A stretch of DNA of 64,000 bases. It comes from Gnetum montanum. Its lineage: Eukaryota; Streptophyta; Gnetopsida; Gnetales; Gnetaceae. Position 1 is the stretch's first letter. Each line of letters opens with the position of its first letter. The stretch lies in contig MNCI01001867.1 in NCBI GenBank assembly GCA_015680685.1, positions 53,438-117,437 on the forward strand, written 5' to 3'. This document shows positions 21,936 through 34,075 of this stretch, one piece after another. The translations under genes and the position numbers were made by a program. The notes below the pieces were generated by a model. That model did no database searches, was not told where the DNA came from, and was given only the letters and a program-made list of their open reading frames with translations.

Positions 21936-23796
21936 TGTAGCAATTAAAAATGTTGGTGACTAGAACACTAAGGTTGACAAGTGCACAACCTGACCCTGAA
22001 TCTATGTGAGGGCTTACTAGAGGTAAAGACAAGATGCCCTGGATGGTCTGGTTGATCAAATAGGAACTTACTAGATGCAACAGGGGTGTAGTGTGGTTAG
22101 TCATAGTGCTGACGCAAAATGATGTTAAGTGTGTAGGCAGTGTTTACGGTGTTAATAATGTCAGTGGGGTTGCAGGTACCTAAGGGTCAAGCATAGTCAA
22201 AGGTTTTAATGAAGTGGGTGATGTTGACATGTGTAGGCTAAAACAATGAAAAATGCAAGTAAAGTGTGAAAAATGCAAAGAAAGAAATAGAGAGAGAGAG
22301 AGAAGCAAAACACAACCCCAAATGCAGTTGAAAGTAGTTAACACCAAAAGGGATTAGAAGATACATGGTGTATAATAGACATAGTGGATAGCATAGTCAT
22401 AGTCTTGGAGGTGTCTAGTCACAAATACTATCACTTTGCCAAGGTGTCTACATCTACCAAGTTGGCCGCCATAGTATACCATTGGCTCAAGTGTTCTAGT
22501 GGACTACAATGATTTCTAGTGGTTTGCAACTTTGCCAATATGCCTTTGGTCTTCTCCCAAGTGCTCCTTAGAATTTCTCATGCCAAAAAATAGCCAACCC
22601 CAAAAATGTTGAGGGCATGGCTATTAATAGTTTTAGGGTTAGCAAAAAATATAGGATGGTTGCCACGTGGCAAAGGGAACAGTTGAGACTATGCTCTCAT
22701 CCAACTATGCTCTTCACTAGGCTGGTGGTGTTGTGCTTTATTGTACTCTACTGAACTCCACAAAACTGTGACTACACTACCAACCACATGTGTATGCCAA
22801 GAAGACTGCAAGATACCCAAAAAATGAAAGCCAAAGACTACACTATGTGGGACTATGCTCTCCATGCTCTCACTTGGGGTCGAGCATGGTTATAAATTTT
22901 GGGAAGAAATGGGCTATAAAAAGAAAATATTTTGTAGACCATGCTTGCTAAAGGTGAGTTGACTACATTCTGGAGCAAAGCCAAGCATCGTTGCTATGTT
23001 GTAGAGGCTTCTAGAGACTATTCTAGCTAACTATGCTCTAGAATAGGGAAGATCATAGTCCCACACTTAAAGAAAAAATGTAAAAAATGGGCATGTGCTG
23101 ACTATGCTCTCCACTAGAGGCTGACTATGCTCTAGGTTGGTGAAGAGCATTTGAGAAAAATGAGTTTCTTATAGATAACACTCCCCATGGGAGGTTGACT
23201 ACACTCCTAACTAGGGGTGAGCATAGTCCTAGGACTTGTTGAAACCTGTGAAAACCTACCCTTTTACTGACTACGCTCTCCACTAAAGGCTACTACACTT
23301 TAAGGCAATGGAGAGCATAGTCCCAACACCTAGAAAAATTTGCTGCAACTAGCTTTGTGTTGACACTTAGAAAAAATTGCAAAACTAGCCTCTATGTTGA
23401 CTACACTCTCCACAAGAGGCTAACTATGCTCTAGGGAAATGGAGAGCATAATTCCAACACTTAGAAAAATTTTCAAAAACTAGCTTTCATGGTAACTATG
23501 CTATCTACTAGAGCTTGACTATGCTCTCAACTAAGGTTGAGCGTGGTCTCAACACTTAGCCAAAATTGCAAAAACTAGCCTTCGTGTTGATCATGCTCTC
23601 TATTGGAGGCTGACTAGACTCCTTACTAGGAGAGAGTGTAGTCCCAACACTTAGAAAAAATTGCAAAAAACTAGCTTTCGTGCTAACTAGCTTTCTATAA
23701 GAGGCTAACTACACTCTCAACTCGCATTGAGCATAGTCTCAACACTTAGCCAAAATTGCAGTTGATATACCATAGTCTAGATTTGGTGGTGTTTCA
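21936..23796 (-). repeat. 5' LTR of element B, outer end truncated
   Basis: Homologous to the 3' LTR of A (37,562-39,628) but lacking roughly its first 410 bases. From about 23,180 to 23,762 it contains six or so degenerate units of about 95 bases with the inverted pair GACTATGCTCTCC and GGAGAGCATAGTC and the phrase CCAACACTTAGAAAAATTGC. Confidence 0.75.
23180..23762. repeat. ~95-bp tandem array inside the LTR of B
   Basis: Unit starts near 23,269, 23,398, 23,491, 23,586 and 23,682, each beginning with a variant of TGACTATGCTCTCCAC and ending in CAAAAACTAGCTTTCGTG. Within a unit the opening 13-mer and a later GGAGAGCATAGTC are reverse complements (for example 23,269-23,281 and 23,310-23,322, one mismatch), so each unit can fold into a hairpin. 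Confidence 0.7.
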
Positions 23797-25158
23797 ACAT
23801 GTCTTTCCAATGGGACCTTCAAAAATTTATTAGTGTTTTTTTATTGTACTTTTACTCCTATTTTTCATTAGATCTACAAGGATATAATTACAACCTTGGT
23901 AACATGATAGAACATATAGAAGTGGTTTAAGAGAATCCACAAATCCCCTTGATATCACACCCTTTACATTCCCCCTTGGTTCTACACATTTCTATCTAGG
24001 CACAATGATTACAAATTTATTTTTAATTTGATGATGAAAAAGAATATCATTATGACTAGGGTAAGAACCTCTTATTAATGAGATGGATGGATGGATGACA
24101 TGGCCTCACTACCAAACAATTAGTTCCTTATGACTTGACAACATAGAGAAAACCTCACCTCAATGGGATACATGATCATTTTATTCACAAGTTAGATTAC
24201 TGACAAAGGAAATGAAAACAAAATGTGGAAAAAGTTGAAAAGGATAGGAAAAATTTGTATCAAGAAATAAAAAAAATGATAAAAAATTGTAAAACAAAAA
24301 GATGAAAAACACCTATTAATTCTGAATGTTAGGATGTGGTGTCTTCCCCACAACCAAGCATTTGACCATGACAAGAATTAATAAGTCAATAGGCAGGCTT
24401 CATGCACTTTTTAAATAGTGTTAACCCTTCATTTTCAAGGCACTAGGTGTTTCTTGGTTTAGTGGCAGTGGCGTAGATAGGTTGTTGTTCACATACTTGG
24501 TTGTTAAACTTACAATGGATTAGAGTATGAGTTGTGTCAATGTTGTGGATGTTTGGTCCACGACTACACCCTTGATCATGATTAGGCATGCATGGATTCA
24601 TTTGTCTCTCCATAATGCTAGATTCATTACTTCTGTTAGGTGTTGAAGTAACAATGGATGGTGGCCCCTACATAGGATCAAAGAATGTTGGTTGTAAAAG
24701 GGAAGGTGTTACACTGGATTAGCATTATGATGGTTTGGATGATGTAGTAGGTCCATGAGTTTTATGCTTATGCATGGGAGCCATCCTAAATAAGGATGTT
24801 TTTGGAATTGTGGCAAGAACCTACTAACATTATCATGTCTATGCACATTCTCAGCATAAGTGGCATTCATTTGTTGATGTTGTGGTGCTAAACCTTCCTG
24901 CGTGATCAGTTGTGACATGTGATGGGGTGAAGCATGAGAATATCAAGGATATGATGGAGGGTAAGAGGTGTGAGGTGGTGATCCTTTAGAAGATGTCACA
25001 AGTTGATGATACTCAGGAGAGTGATAATAGTGATTTGAAGTAGAGGACATAGAACTAGTTGGAGAAATAGGTTGTTGAACATAATATCTGTATGAATTCG
25101 GCTAGCAGTAAGGGTAGGGCTAGTTTAATGATGGCCTCCCCCACAATTATGATTGTCA
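23797..25158 (-). mobile_element. Truncated C-family fragment between elements B and A
   Basis: The complement matches the interior of element C from roughly 10,700 to 11,960: the phrases AGATCTAATGAAAAAT, ATCACACCCT and GGATTTGTGGATTCTC, and the Pro/Tyr/His-rich Gag tail at 25,130-24,709. It has no LTR, primer site or target duplication, and it joins directly to truncated LTRs of B and A. The exact borders are uncertain by some tens of bases. Confidence 0.65.
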
Positions 25159-26500
25159 CCCCATGACGTAGTCAACAAAAGGTTAGTTTTCACAAAATTT
25201 GTTAAGTGTCAAGACTACCCTTGACCCCAATTAAGAGTGTAGTTAACCTATCATGAAGAGCATAGTCTATAAAAAATCCATTTTCCTCATAGGTCTCACC
25301 AACAATGAGACTACTCTCCCCCAACCTAGAATGTAGTTACCTTTTAGAAGAGCATAGTCAGTAAGGATAATCTCCAGCAACTTCCATAGCATAGCAATAA
25401 TGCTTAGCTCAACTCCAAAATGTAGTTAACTCATCTTTAACAAGCATAGTCAGCAAGATACTTCTTTTTTGTATTTCCTTTTGCCCCAAAATTATAACTA
25501 TTCTTGACCCCATGTGAGAGCATGGAGAGTGTAGTCCCACAAAGCATAGTCTCTAAGTATCATTTTTCATATACCTTGCAATCTACTCAGCACATACACA
25601 TGCGATTGTCAATGTAGTCACAATCTCATAGTCCCACAAAGTCTAGCAAAGAACAGCAAAGCATAACACCATTAGCCCCATCAGTACACTACATGAATAG
25701 TAACTATGCTGAGCATAGTCCCAACCATCCCATCTTTCACATGGTAGCCATTCCACATTTCCTGCTAACCCTAACCCTATAAATACCTACATCTTCAACT
25801 TAGTAAGGGTTGGACCTCACATATAATCAAAGGCATATTGTTGAACCAAACAAAGATGAAGTTGCAAACCACTGCAGACCCCTTATAGTCCAGCAAACCA
25901 CTGCATCCACTAGTACACCACTGTAGCCAACTCAGCAAACGCAAACACCTTAGTAGGACACTAGTCTTCATAGCCAAATACCTTGGGGACTGTAACTACA
26001 CTATCCACCTACACCTACTGTATACCACGTACCCTCTAAACTCCTCTTAGTGTTAACTATGCTCAACCCCATTTCGGTTGACACTCTACTTCATTCTCTT
26101 CATTTCTTTGTATTTTCTACACTCTATTTGCATTTTTTGCAATTTATACTACTTAGACATGCTTGAATTACACTCAAGTGATGGTCTCCATGCGTTGACA
26201 CCACCTGCCTCACTAAAACCCTTAACTATGGTCACCCCCCTTAGGCACCTATAACTATGCTTAACCCCACTAACACTATAAGTACCATAAACACCACCTA
26301 CACCCCTTAGCACCACCTTGCATTAGCACTATAGCTAACCATGCTACACCCCTATTACATCAGTGAGTCTCTGTTAGATTAGCCAAACCATTCAGGACAT
26401 CCTATCTTCACTTCCAATAAGCCCTCACACAAATTTGGGGCTAGGCTATGTGCCCATGGACCTTGGTGTGTTCCAACCATCAGTGTTTTTGATCATTATA
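25159..26500 (+). repeat. 5' LTR of element A, truncated
   Basis: Matches the 3' LTR from about 38,213 onwards. For example CTATCCACCTACACCTA at 25,998 corresponds to 39,117, and the end GATCATTATA corresponds to AGTCATTACA at 39,628. It starts inside the LTR, next to the C-family fragment. It has one unit fewer of the AGCATAGTC-containing repeat than the 3' LTR. Confidence 0.8.
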
Positions 26501-26501
26501 G

Positions 26502-26522
26502 TTTCTGGCACTAGAAGGAGGG
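26502..26522 (+). other. Primer-binding site of element A
   Basis: TTTCTGGCACTAGAAGGAGGG directly after the 5' LTR, shared with element B. Confidence 0.7.
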
Positions 26523-27990
26523 TTGACTCACTTTTTCAAACTATATTGTGATTGTCTCGCATGCTCTCTACATCAAAATTGCTAGCTTCAAGCCAACATA
26601 GACCATAACACCCTTGTGGACCTACTACATGCAAAGTAGTAGCTAGATCTTAGGCCAACGCAAGTGTTTTCTACTAACCTATTGGTGTAGATTAGACCCT
26701 ATAGTCAATCCCCCAAGGACCCCCACGTAACAAACCACATCACACTCATTCCCACTACCTACTAAAACCCATCATTTTTAGCTGGAGCATAGTCATCTCT
26801 AGCATAGCCAACATATTTCACTTTCCAATGTTGAGAGTGTAGTTAGCGTAGTCTACTCTTTGATGTGGAGAGCATAGTTAGTGTAGTTCGCTCTTCAATG
26901 TGGAGAGCATAGTCAGTGGAGTCAATGGTGTTAGCTGGGACAGGGTCAATTTTAGCATAGTCCATAGTGTTCCACAACCAATAGCTCCTACAGTCCCCTC
27001 TTACAACTTGATCTACATTCATGAACCCAGATCAACCTTCGTTGTTAGTCTCAAATGCACTTCATGTCTTGCCCATCCAATAAGAGACTAGGATTAATGC
27101 CCCTAGAAGTCTCGTAATGGCAGGACAAAGGCAATCCCTTAGGTTATGTGGTCAAGGCCCAGAATATGCCATGCTATGGAATGAGCAATACAACTTCATA
27201 TGCACGAAGATTTAAGTAGTGTTATTTTTAGACTATTCTAACATGGAAGAAAAATAAAACTACAAGCTAATCCATCAGGATGGATAAGAGTATATCCCCT
27301 TTTCATTCAATATCATCCCAATCACGAAACCCTACCATCAACTATTAGCCCAACTCATCTAAGCAAGTAAGTGCAACATAGGAACGGACTACAAGGAAGC
27401 CCTACAGGAGGAAAAGAATGAGTTCAAAGCTCACTCTGAGCATGAGGGCTTCTTCCACATTGTCTTCCAATGAGTGACCCCTAGATTGTTTCTTCCTTGG
27501 TATAGTTCACCCATTCTCTTCAAGATGGTTATAGCACCAACATCACCTTCCCACTCTACTAGGGCCTACGTCAATGCCTATAATAGCAACACATTAGACA
27601 CAACACACACATTATGACGTAGCAGCTCTGCTTGACTTGCCCTTCATGGCATCATCACAACCCACTCAACCATCTCTACCCATAGTAACCATATCAACTC
27701 AACCATATGCCCACAAAAGGTCCATCTCTAGGCCAAAAATGACTCAGGAACCCTATGTCCTACCTATTTCATTAGCATCACCAACATCAACCCAACCTAC
27801 ACGTGTGTTTCTTATCCCAATCATCATCCCTATACCATATCCAATGCATCAAGTGCATTGTGTGGTTTCACAACCTGCAACTAGGCCATGGACCACACAA
27901 CTAGTTCAACAGCATAGCTAGCTAGAGCATATTAAAGCTTAAACCAATCATTTCAGATGATGCAAAGCTTGACAAAAGAGGTGAAGTGAT
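26523..27990 (+). other. Leader and pre-gag region of A
   Basis: No conserved protein domain. At 26,775-26,925 two or three ~50-bp units carry GGAGAGCATAGTTAGTGTAGT-like phrases. A Pro/Thr/Ile-rich open frame (27,637-27,921) sits just before gag and could be the decayed N-terminal part of ORF1/Gag, but it has no recognisable motif. Confidence 0.4.
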
Positions 27991-28009
27991 TCAAAGCCAC
28001 CTCTTCTGA

Positions 28010-29230
28010 AATTGTTAAAGTGGTGGTTTTCTACCAAGATGACCCTATAAGTCCTATAGTCCCACCTGAAACTCTTCCAGCTAGAATCTCACTACCTTGA
28101 TTAACCAATTACAATAGTGAGGAAGACCCCAATGCACATCTAGTCATGTTTAGGTTAGAGTACCTACTATTACAAGTAGGGTTGCATGCCATCATGCACA
28201 TGTTTGCCATGTCACTGACTAGCAAAGTATTTGATTAGTACTATACACTTCCCCAAGGCTCTATCTCCTCTTTGGAGGACCTCTTGAGCTAATTCATAAT
28301 GCACTTCAAATATAATTTGAACCCAAAGGCCACCTTAAACCAGCTAATGCAAGTTAAGTAGGGCTACCTAAAGCCCATGCAAAAGTTCATTCAACACTGG
28401 AGTGCTTTGCTAAATGAAATACAAGAGCTGATAGCTGAAGCACATCTCCTAGCCATTTTCAAGGGCATAGTCAATGACTTTATAAGTGAAAACTATATGA
28501 CCTAGGTTTGCAATCCCTAAGCCAAGCCTTCACTGAAACCAAAAGCATAGAAGATGTAGTAAAAGCTAGTAAGAACCAGGCCTATGTGGCCTACAAGGAC
28601 TAGCATGTAAGGAGAGACAAAGACAAGGGAAAGCATAATGCAATGGTGGCAACTATAGCCAAAGAAGCCAAAACCAAGGGTAGATGGCTAGGTAGCCCAA
28701 AGCCTCAACTAACAACAAAGCTACCAACTCTAGTGCTAAGGCAATCAACTAGCTTACATCTTCAATGGCCATAGCGCAAGTTGTTCAAATGCCCAACTTT
28801 GAGTGCAAGATCACTCTAAGTATACCATGTTCCCACTAAAGCCTTCAAAGCTGCTAAACCAACTACTAAAAGTTGAATGCATCCAATATAAACAAATGTC
28901 CAAAGATGTCCACAAAAAAACATGATAGATACTACAAGCTACTAAGAAATCCAACTTCAGCAGCACCAAACAAGCTCCTGATCCTAAGACATTTTAGGCT
29001 AGACTGATTTTGCCATTACCACTAGTTGCTTGACCATAGCATGGACTTTTGCCTAGCCTTGCAAGATGACCTACAAAGGATGATTGATAGAGGTGAGATA
29101 GTACTTGACATTGTAAACTAAATTAGTTGTCAAAACCAGTCCATGGGGGTGTACAATGACCTTCTAAACATGGATGATGCTGACTATGTCATAAATGCTA
29201 TCAGCATTGATGATGATCTAGAACTAATGT
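28010..29230 (+). pseudogene. Tat/Ogre-like Gag, copy A
   Basis: Around 28,030-28,320 the translation reads FYQDDPISPIVPP, then NYNSEEDPNAHLVMF and SLTSKVFD-YYTLPQGSISSLEDL, a clear partner of copy B. About 28,990-29,110 holds a Cys/His-containing tail, DHSMDFCLALQDDLQRMIDR, which looks like the zinc-binding region and linker before protease in this lineage. Several stops (TAG/TAA from CAG/CAA/TGG) break the frame. Confidence 0.7.
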
Positions 29231-29799
29231 AGTAGTCATTCGTGGTTCGAGTATCCTCTAGTAGTGCAAGGCCTCCCTCAACCCCCATGAGTTTGAGGCC
29301 TTCTTTTGTTATTAGAGCACCACCTCAAGCATCGACAACACCCTTCAGAGTTAGGGTCCCTCAGCAAGCTACATCAACAACAACCATTAGTTTCCCTTCA
29401 TCATCAGAGTGCCACAGCATGCTAGCCTCTCATCTATCCAAAGCCCAATAGTAGCCAACACATCGATCCCTTCCTTTCCAAGGGACAACCTTACTAGCAA
29501 CATTAGTAGGTCCCTGAGGTGGTAACACAAGAGACCCAATGAGCATCTTGCAAACAAAATGATTAGACAACATTGAGACCAAAGAGTGCTAGGTCCACCA
29601 AAACTAGTTCCTGTATCTGTGGTTCCTATGGCCAAAACAACTAAAGAGGCCACAATAAGCAAATCACAAGAGAGCACTATGGCCCCTAAGTAAGCCAAGC
29701 AAATAAAGCTTAAGTTGCCTCCATGAGAAATCTGTCTCTTGGACCACATGGAAGAAGTCAAGGTTAACAAAAACATGGCTAATGGTAAGGACTTCATGG

Positions 29800-30708
29800 A
29801 CACATTAGCCCAAGTCAAATAAGTGCTTAAATAGAAAAATACAACATTAAGCTTATATGACCTGATCATGACCTCATCTACCCAATGTGAAGCACTGGTG
29901 TAGCTGTTGACCTCCATCCCTATTACAAAGGACATCCCTATAGATGAGACCTTCATCCATGCAATGATGCTACCCCTTACACCACAAGAATCAAGTTCCA
30001 TGTTCTTAGCATTTCACAATGAAGTAATCAAGGTTAATCCTGAGAGGGGTGAAGTCATAACGACTCCTATGTTTATTACTATAGGCATTGGGCAATGCAA
30101 AATTCGTAGAGTGCACATCGATGATGGAGCAACAACAAACGTAATACCATACACTGTCATGGATAAGCTAGACTTCATGGATCAAATTAGGCCAACAAAA
30201 ATCACATGCTTGAAATCCTTCAATGGGCCATGTATCATTGTTAGGGGCACTATTACTATAGCTTTTGTAGCAAGAGAGTAATTCCTCACCATTTCCAAGT
30301 TCATTATCCTAGAAGAGATGCCAAGCTTTAACTTGATATTGGGCAAACCTTGGCTAGCCCAATTATGAGCCATCTCCTCTCCAACTCATCAAGAGATCCA
30401 CCTCCCATACAAAGGTGATGAAGTTATCATCCCTAGTGATAACGATGCCCCCTTAGCGATCAACAACATAGACATGGAGCAAGGGTTGGAGATTGAGTTT
30501 CCTAATGACACCTCTATAGTAAAGAATGAGACTCACGAAGTAGATGTAACTAAAAGAGTAGTAGAAGTCAATAACCTCCTAAAGGATTACCTTTGGGTAG
30601 AATTGACCTTTGAAATAGTAAGAAAAGGTCAAGGGGATTACTAGATAGTATAATCCAGACCCTATGTACCTCCTAACCCACACCAAGTTAGGAAGCAACT
30701 ACATGACT
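29800..30708 (+). pseudogene. Tat/Ogre-like aspartic protease, copy A
   Basis: Open from 29,907 to 30,281 with FITIGIGQCKIRRVHIDDG and ATTNVIPYTVMDKLDF. DDGATTN stands at the active-site position (D-S/T-G-A in active enzymes). The frame then resumes with MPSFNLILGKPWLAQL and an acidic tail ending HQVRKQLHD and TAA at about 30,705. The protein is the same as at 17,834-18,550 in copy B. Both copies have TAA at the very end, so protease and pol are separate frames here. Confidence 0.75.
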
Positions 30709-32950
30709 AAGGTATCCCCTTAGTCCAAAAAGCACTAGGTGCTTACTTGCTATTCGCTTCTACGCACCCTACCTTTTACTTTATGCTTATGTTGCATTTG
30801 TTTCCCATGAAATTAGCATTGTAGTATGTTATTTGCATTTAGCATGATTACTCAGATTATGCATCAATTTGCTTAGTTTATGCATTTACCTACTTTGTTT
30901 ACACATTCATCTACTTTGTCTATGCATTTGCTCAATTAGTTTACACTTCCGTATTTATTACTTTAATGCATGAAAAACATCAAGAATCCATAAAAATCAT
31001 AAAAGCAAAAAAATAACAAAAAAAGAGAGATAGCAATATGTGGCCTGGAATGGCCTAAAACTATCGCTTTTAATTCCATCACCAACAGCCTGGAATCGCC
31101 TTAAAATATCGCCAATATGTGGCTTGAAATGACCTTAAACTACCACCTTGACCCACTATGGCCTTAGACTGGTAATGCATAGCCTGAAATGGCCACAAAC
31201 TAGCAATGGCCCACTATGACCTTAAAGTAGCATGAAGCCTATCAAGACTCTAAACTAACATGGCTCACAATGGCCCAATATTAATATCATTTCATAACTC
31301 TAGACTAGCATAATGCATCTTTTTCATATTAATTCATCGCTTAGGCACATTAGCATACGTCACATTATAAGCAAATGCAATAAAATCATCATATAGCAAT
31401 AAAACTTTGTGCATTATACTTAGCAAATAGTCATACACAACAAAATGTGGCATGAATAGCAACACATAGCCACAACATAGTATGAGTAGCATCACATAGC
31501 AAAAATATAACAAAAAACCCATATGGGATATACATCTAATCATGCTTAGCCAATAGCACTAGGTGGAGGTGGAGGTTCTGCTTCCTCTACCAAGTTGTTG
31601 GGGCCTTCAGCATCATCTCATACCTACCATAATTTAAAAACAAATATACATAATTAGTAAGTCATATGTTACATGTAGCAAGCTAATTCAAAAATACAAA
31701 AAGCATAAAAAAAGCATAAACTAATGTGTCAAAAAACTAACTCAAGAGGGTCCTGCATCAATGAGCTTTGGAGGTAACTTTCCAAGGCTAGCCTCTAAGT
31801 GATGGAGGATCTTGGCTTCGGAAACTTTCATCCAATCTTCCTAGCCAAAGTTAATACCTGTAAGGGTCTTACCTTTGTCCATGGTGGCTCCATAAAAAAT
31901 GTAGTAGAAGAGGCCCCTTTGAAGGGGATGATGATTTGCTTCACTGGAGAGTCACTCATGATCGTATGCTGTGCAAACATGTCATATGCCTACTTCTCAT
32001 CAATTGCCTCAAGAAACATCTCAAGGTGGCAGTGCCCAAGGCACAAGCCACAGCAACCCTAGCATGGGTAGAAAACACTAGGCATACACCTAAGACCCTA
32101 AAGCATAGTCTTGGGGGGTTGAAACCCTCACGCACCATAGGGGGTAGCAGCCACAACAAGGTAGAAACAACGAATAACAGAGTTCCCTGTGATGGCTACC
32201 ATAGTTCATGAAACCCCAAATTGCACCAATTATGTCAATGGTCCTATGCTTGCAACCCCTAGAGCATAGTTTGCAGGGCTATCCTTGTGAAATCAATTGA
32301 AAATCAAACCCAATAAGAGGGAGAGAAGGGGCACAGAGGTATATCTCCACCTTGCCCCTCATCGTATCAAGCCCTCAATGACATTTGTCAACCCTAGGTG
32401 AAGGTGTGTACTACGATGCATCATCTCTCCATTGGCAACTACACTCTCCAGTGGTAGTAATGGCAAAAGGAAACAGCAAGACTATGCTCTCCACATTGCA
32501 GTAAAGGCAAAAATAATGAAGTTACCATGGTAAAACCACAGTTATATACTCTCTCGGGGTCATTTAATGATCCACCAACCTGGGACTATGCTCACCACCA
32601 AGCATCCTACTAGCAAGCATGGAGAGTGTAGTTAGGTGAGAGCATAGTTAACCATCTTAAGACCAAAACCATGATTTTTTTTTACTATCCTACAAATGCA
32701 CAAGTTAACTCCACTCCCAAGCATAACTAGCCCTCCCCGGAACAAAATGCTTGGCACATACACAGTTTGCCAAGGCTTAAAAATGGCACACATATGGCCT
32801 ACCGAGGCCTAAAACTAGCACAAACATGTTTACATCCCATAGTAACTTGCATGCATGCTTAAGAAAATTTCATTAGATTGCTTTTTCCTATTCATGCATA
32901 TTAACTTTGTCAAAACATGTGCCACTTGACATTTTTCTAGTTTATTTTGT
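30709..32950 (+). other. Intron-like spacer between protease and pol of A
   Basis: It begins ACTAAG|GTATCCCCTTAG and ends TTATTTTGTAG|GAGCTC, a donor-like and an acceptor-like border, both of which recur in copy B. Ogre-type elements are known to carry an intron between protease and RT. The interior has GGCCTGAAATGGCC/TTAAACTA repeats (31,030-31,310) and GACTATGCTCTCC motifs (32,437-32,656), with no conserved protein. The protease stop codon lies just before the donor, so splicing would not simply fuse the two frames. Confidence 0.45.
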
Positions 32951-34075
32951 AGGAGCTCGACATGGGTATGCAAGAGTAGATCTCCTTGCCTTTGTTCTCA
33001 CGAGGCCTTATGGCAACATTGAGTGATGCATTAACCCTCATTGCCTAGAGCTCGAGCCTATAGCCTACAATGAGTACATAGCATCCATAGAAGCACCACT
33101 AGACTAGCCTGACCATCTAGTTAAGGCCCTTGACCTAGAGGCAAGGGACATCATAGAGGATCCTGTTGTTGAGATCCCTATGGCAACACACAATGGTGAG
33201 ATGACAATGCTAAAACTAAGCTTCTTGCTATAATGCCACCATGCTCAAGACATCGCTAAAGTACTTAACAATAACATCAAAGCATTTGCATGGTCATATG
33301 AGGACATGCTAGGCCTAGATCCCTGGCTAGTCTAGCATAACATCATCCTTGATTCCTGCATCAAACTAGTTAAGCAGAAAGTATGCAACATTAAACCTAA
33401 AGTGGCATTGGTAGTCTATGACAAGATCACCAAGCTTTATAGAGTTGGTTTCATCTAGGTTGTTAACTATGCAAACTAGGTCTTCAACATCGTAGTTGTG
33501 CCTAAGAAAAATAAAAGTATATGCATTTGCATAAACTTCTAGGACCTAAATAAGGCAACCATCAAAGATGACTTTCCACTGCCCAATATTGATCAACTAA
33601 TCAATACCATCACCAAACATGCCTCGTTGTCCTTCATGGATGGGTTCTTGAGCTACAACAAATTAAGATCAACCCTAAGCACCAACTTAGTAAAACCTTC
33701 ATGACCCCCTGGGGTATGTTTTGCTACATAATGATGCCTTTTGGACTAAAGAATGTAGGAGCAACATACCAACAAGCAATGACATATATCTTTAGCAACT
33801 ACATGCTTAGTTTGCTTAATGACTACGTAGATGATATTGTGGTTAAGTCCAAAGTGGCCCACAACCATGCAAATGGCTTAGACTTAGTGCTTAAATGCTG
33901 CCTAAAACATGAGCTTAGGTTAAATCCCAAGAAGTGTGTTTTTAGCGTCAAAACGGGTAGGATGCTTGGCTTTTTACTATTTGAAGTAGGTATATGCATA
34001 GATCCCGATAAGGTTAAGCCCATAACCAACTTAGCACCATCGGCTAACCTTAAGGAGCTATAAGGGTTGTAAGGT
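32951..34075 (+). pseudogene. Tat/Ogre-like reverse transcriptase, copy A
   Basis: The N-terminal pol region (IAYNEYIASIEAP) is followed by the fingers with VPKKNKSICICI, then PLPNIDQLI and LSFMDGF. An open block at 33,701-34,063 holds MTPWGMFCYIMMPFGLKNVG, the catalytic box YVDDIVVKSK, LRLNPKKCVF and GICIDPDKV. The active-site YVDD is intact here (YMDD in copy B). Stops and frame changes before 33,700 make it non-functional. It would have copied element RNA to DNA. Confidence 0.85.

Larger units (their letters stand above)
17174..23796 (-). mobile_element. Tat/Ogre-like retrotransposon B, gag side (right piece)
   Basis: This continues element B beyond the C insertion. In minus-strand order: 5' LTR (23,796-21,936), primer site, leader, gag (about 20,520), protease (18,550-17,834) and the start of the protease-pol spacer (17,815-17,174). 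It aligns with copy A from 25,200 to 31,290 in reverse. The outer end of its 5' LTR is missing: homology to A's LTR stops at the motif AAACACCACC, about 410 bases short of the LTR start, where a C-family fragment begins. Confidence 0.8.

Noticed and set aside
29387-30001. 204-residue minus-strand frame in element A
   Set aside because: It overlaps the gag-protease linker and protease N-terminus on the plus strand, whose homology to copy B fixes the coding strand.
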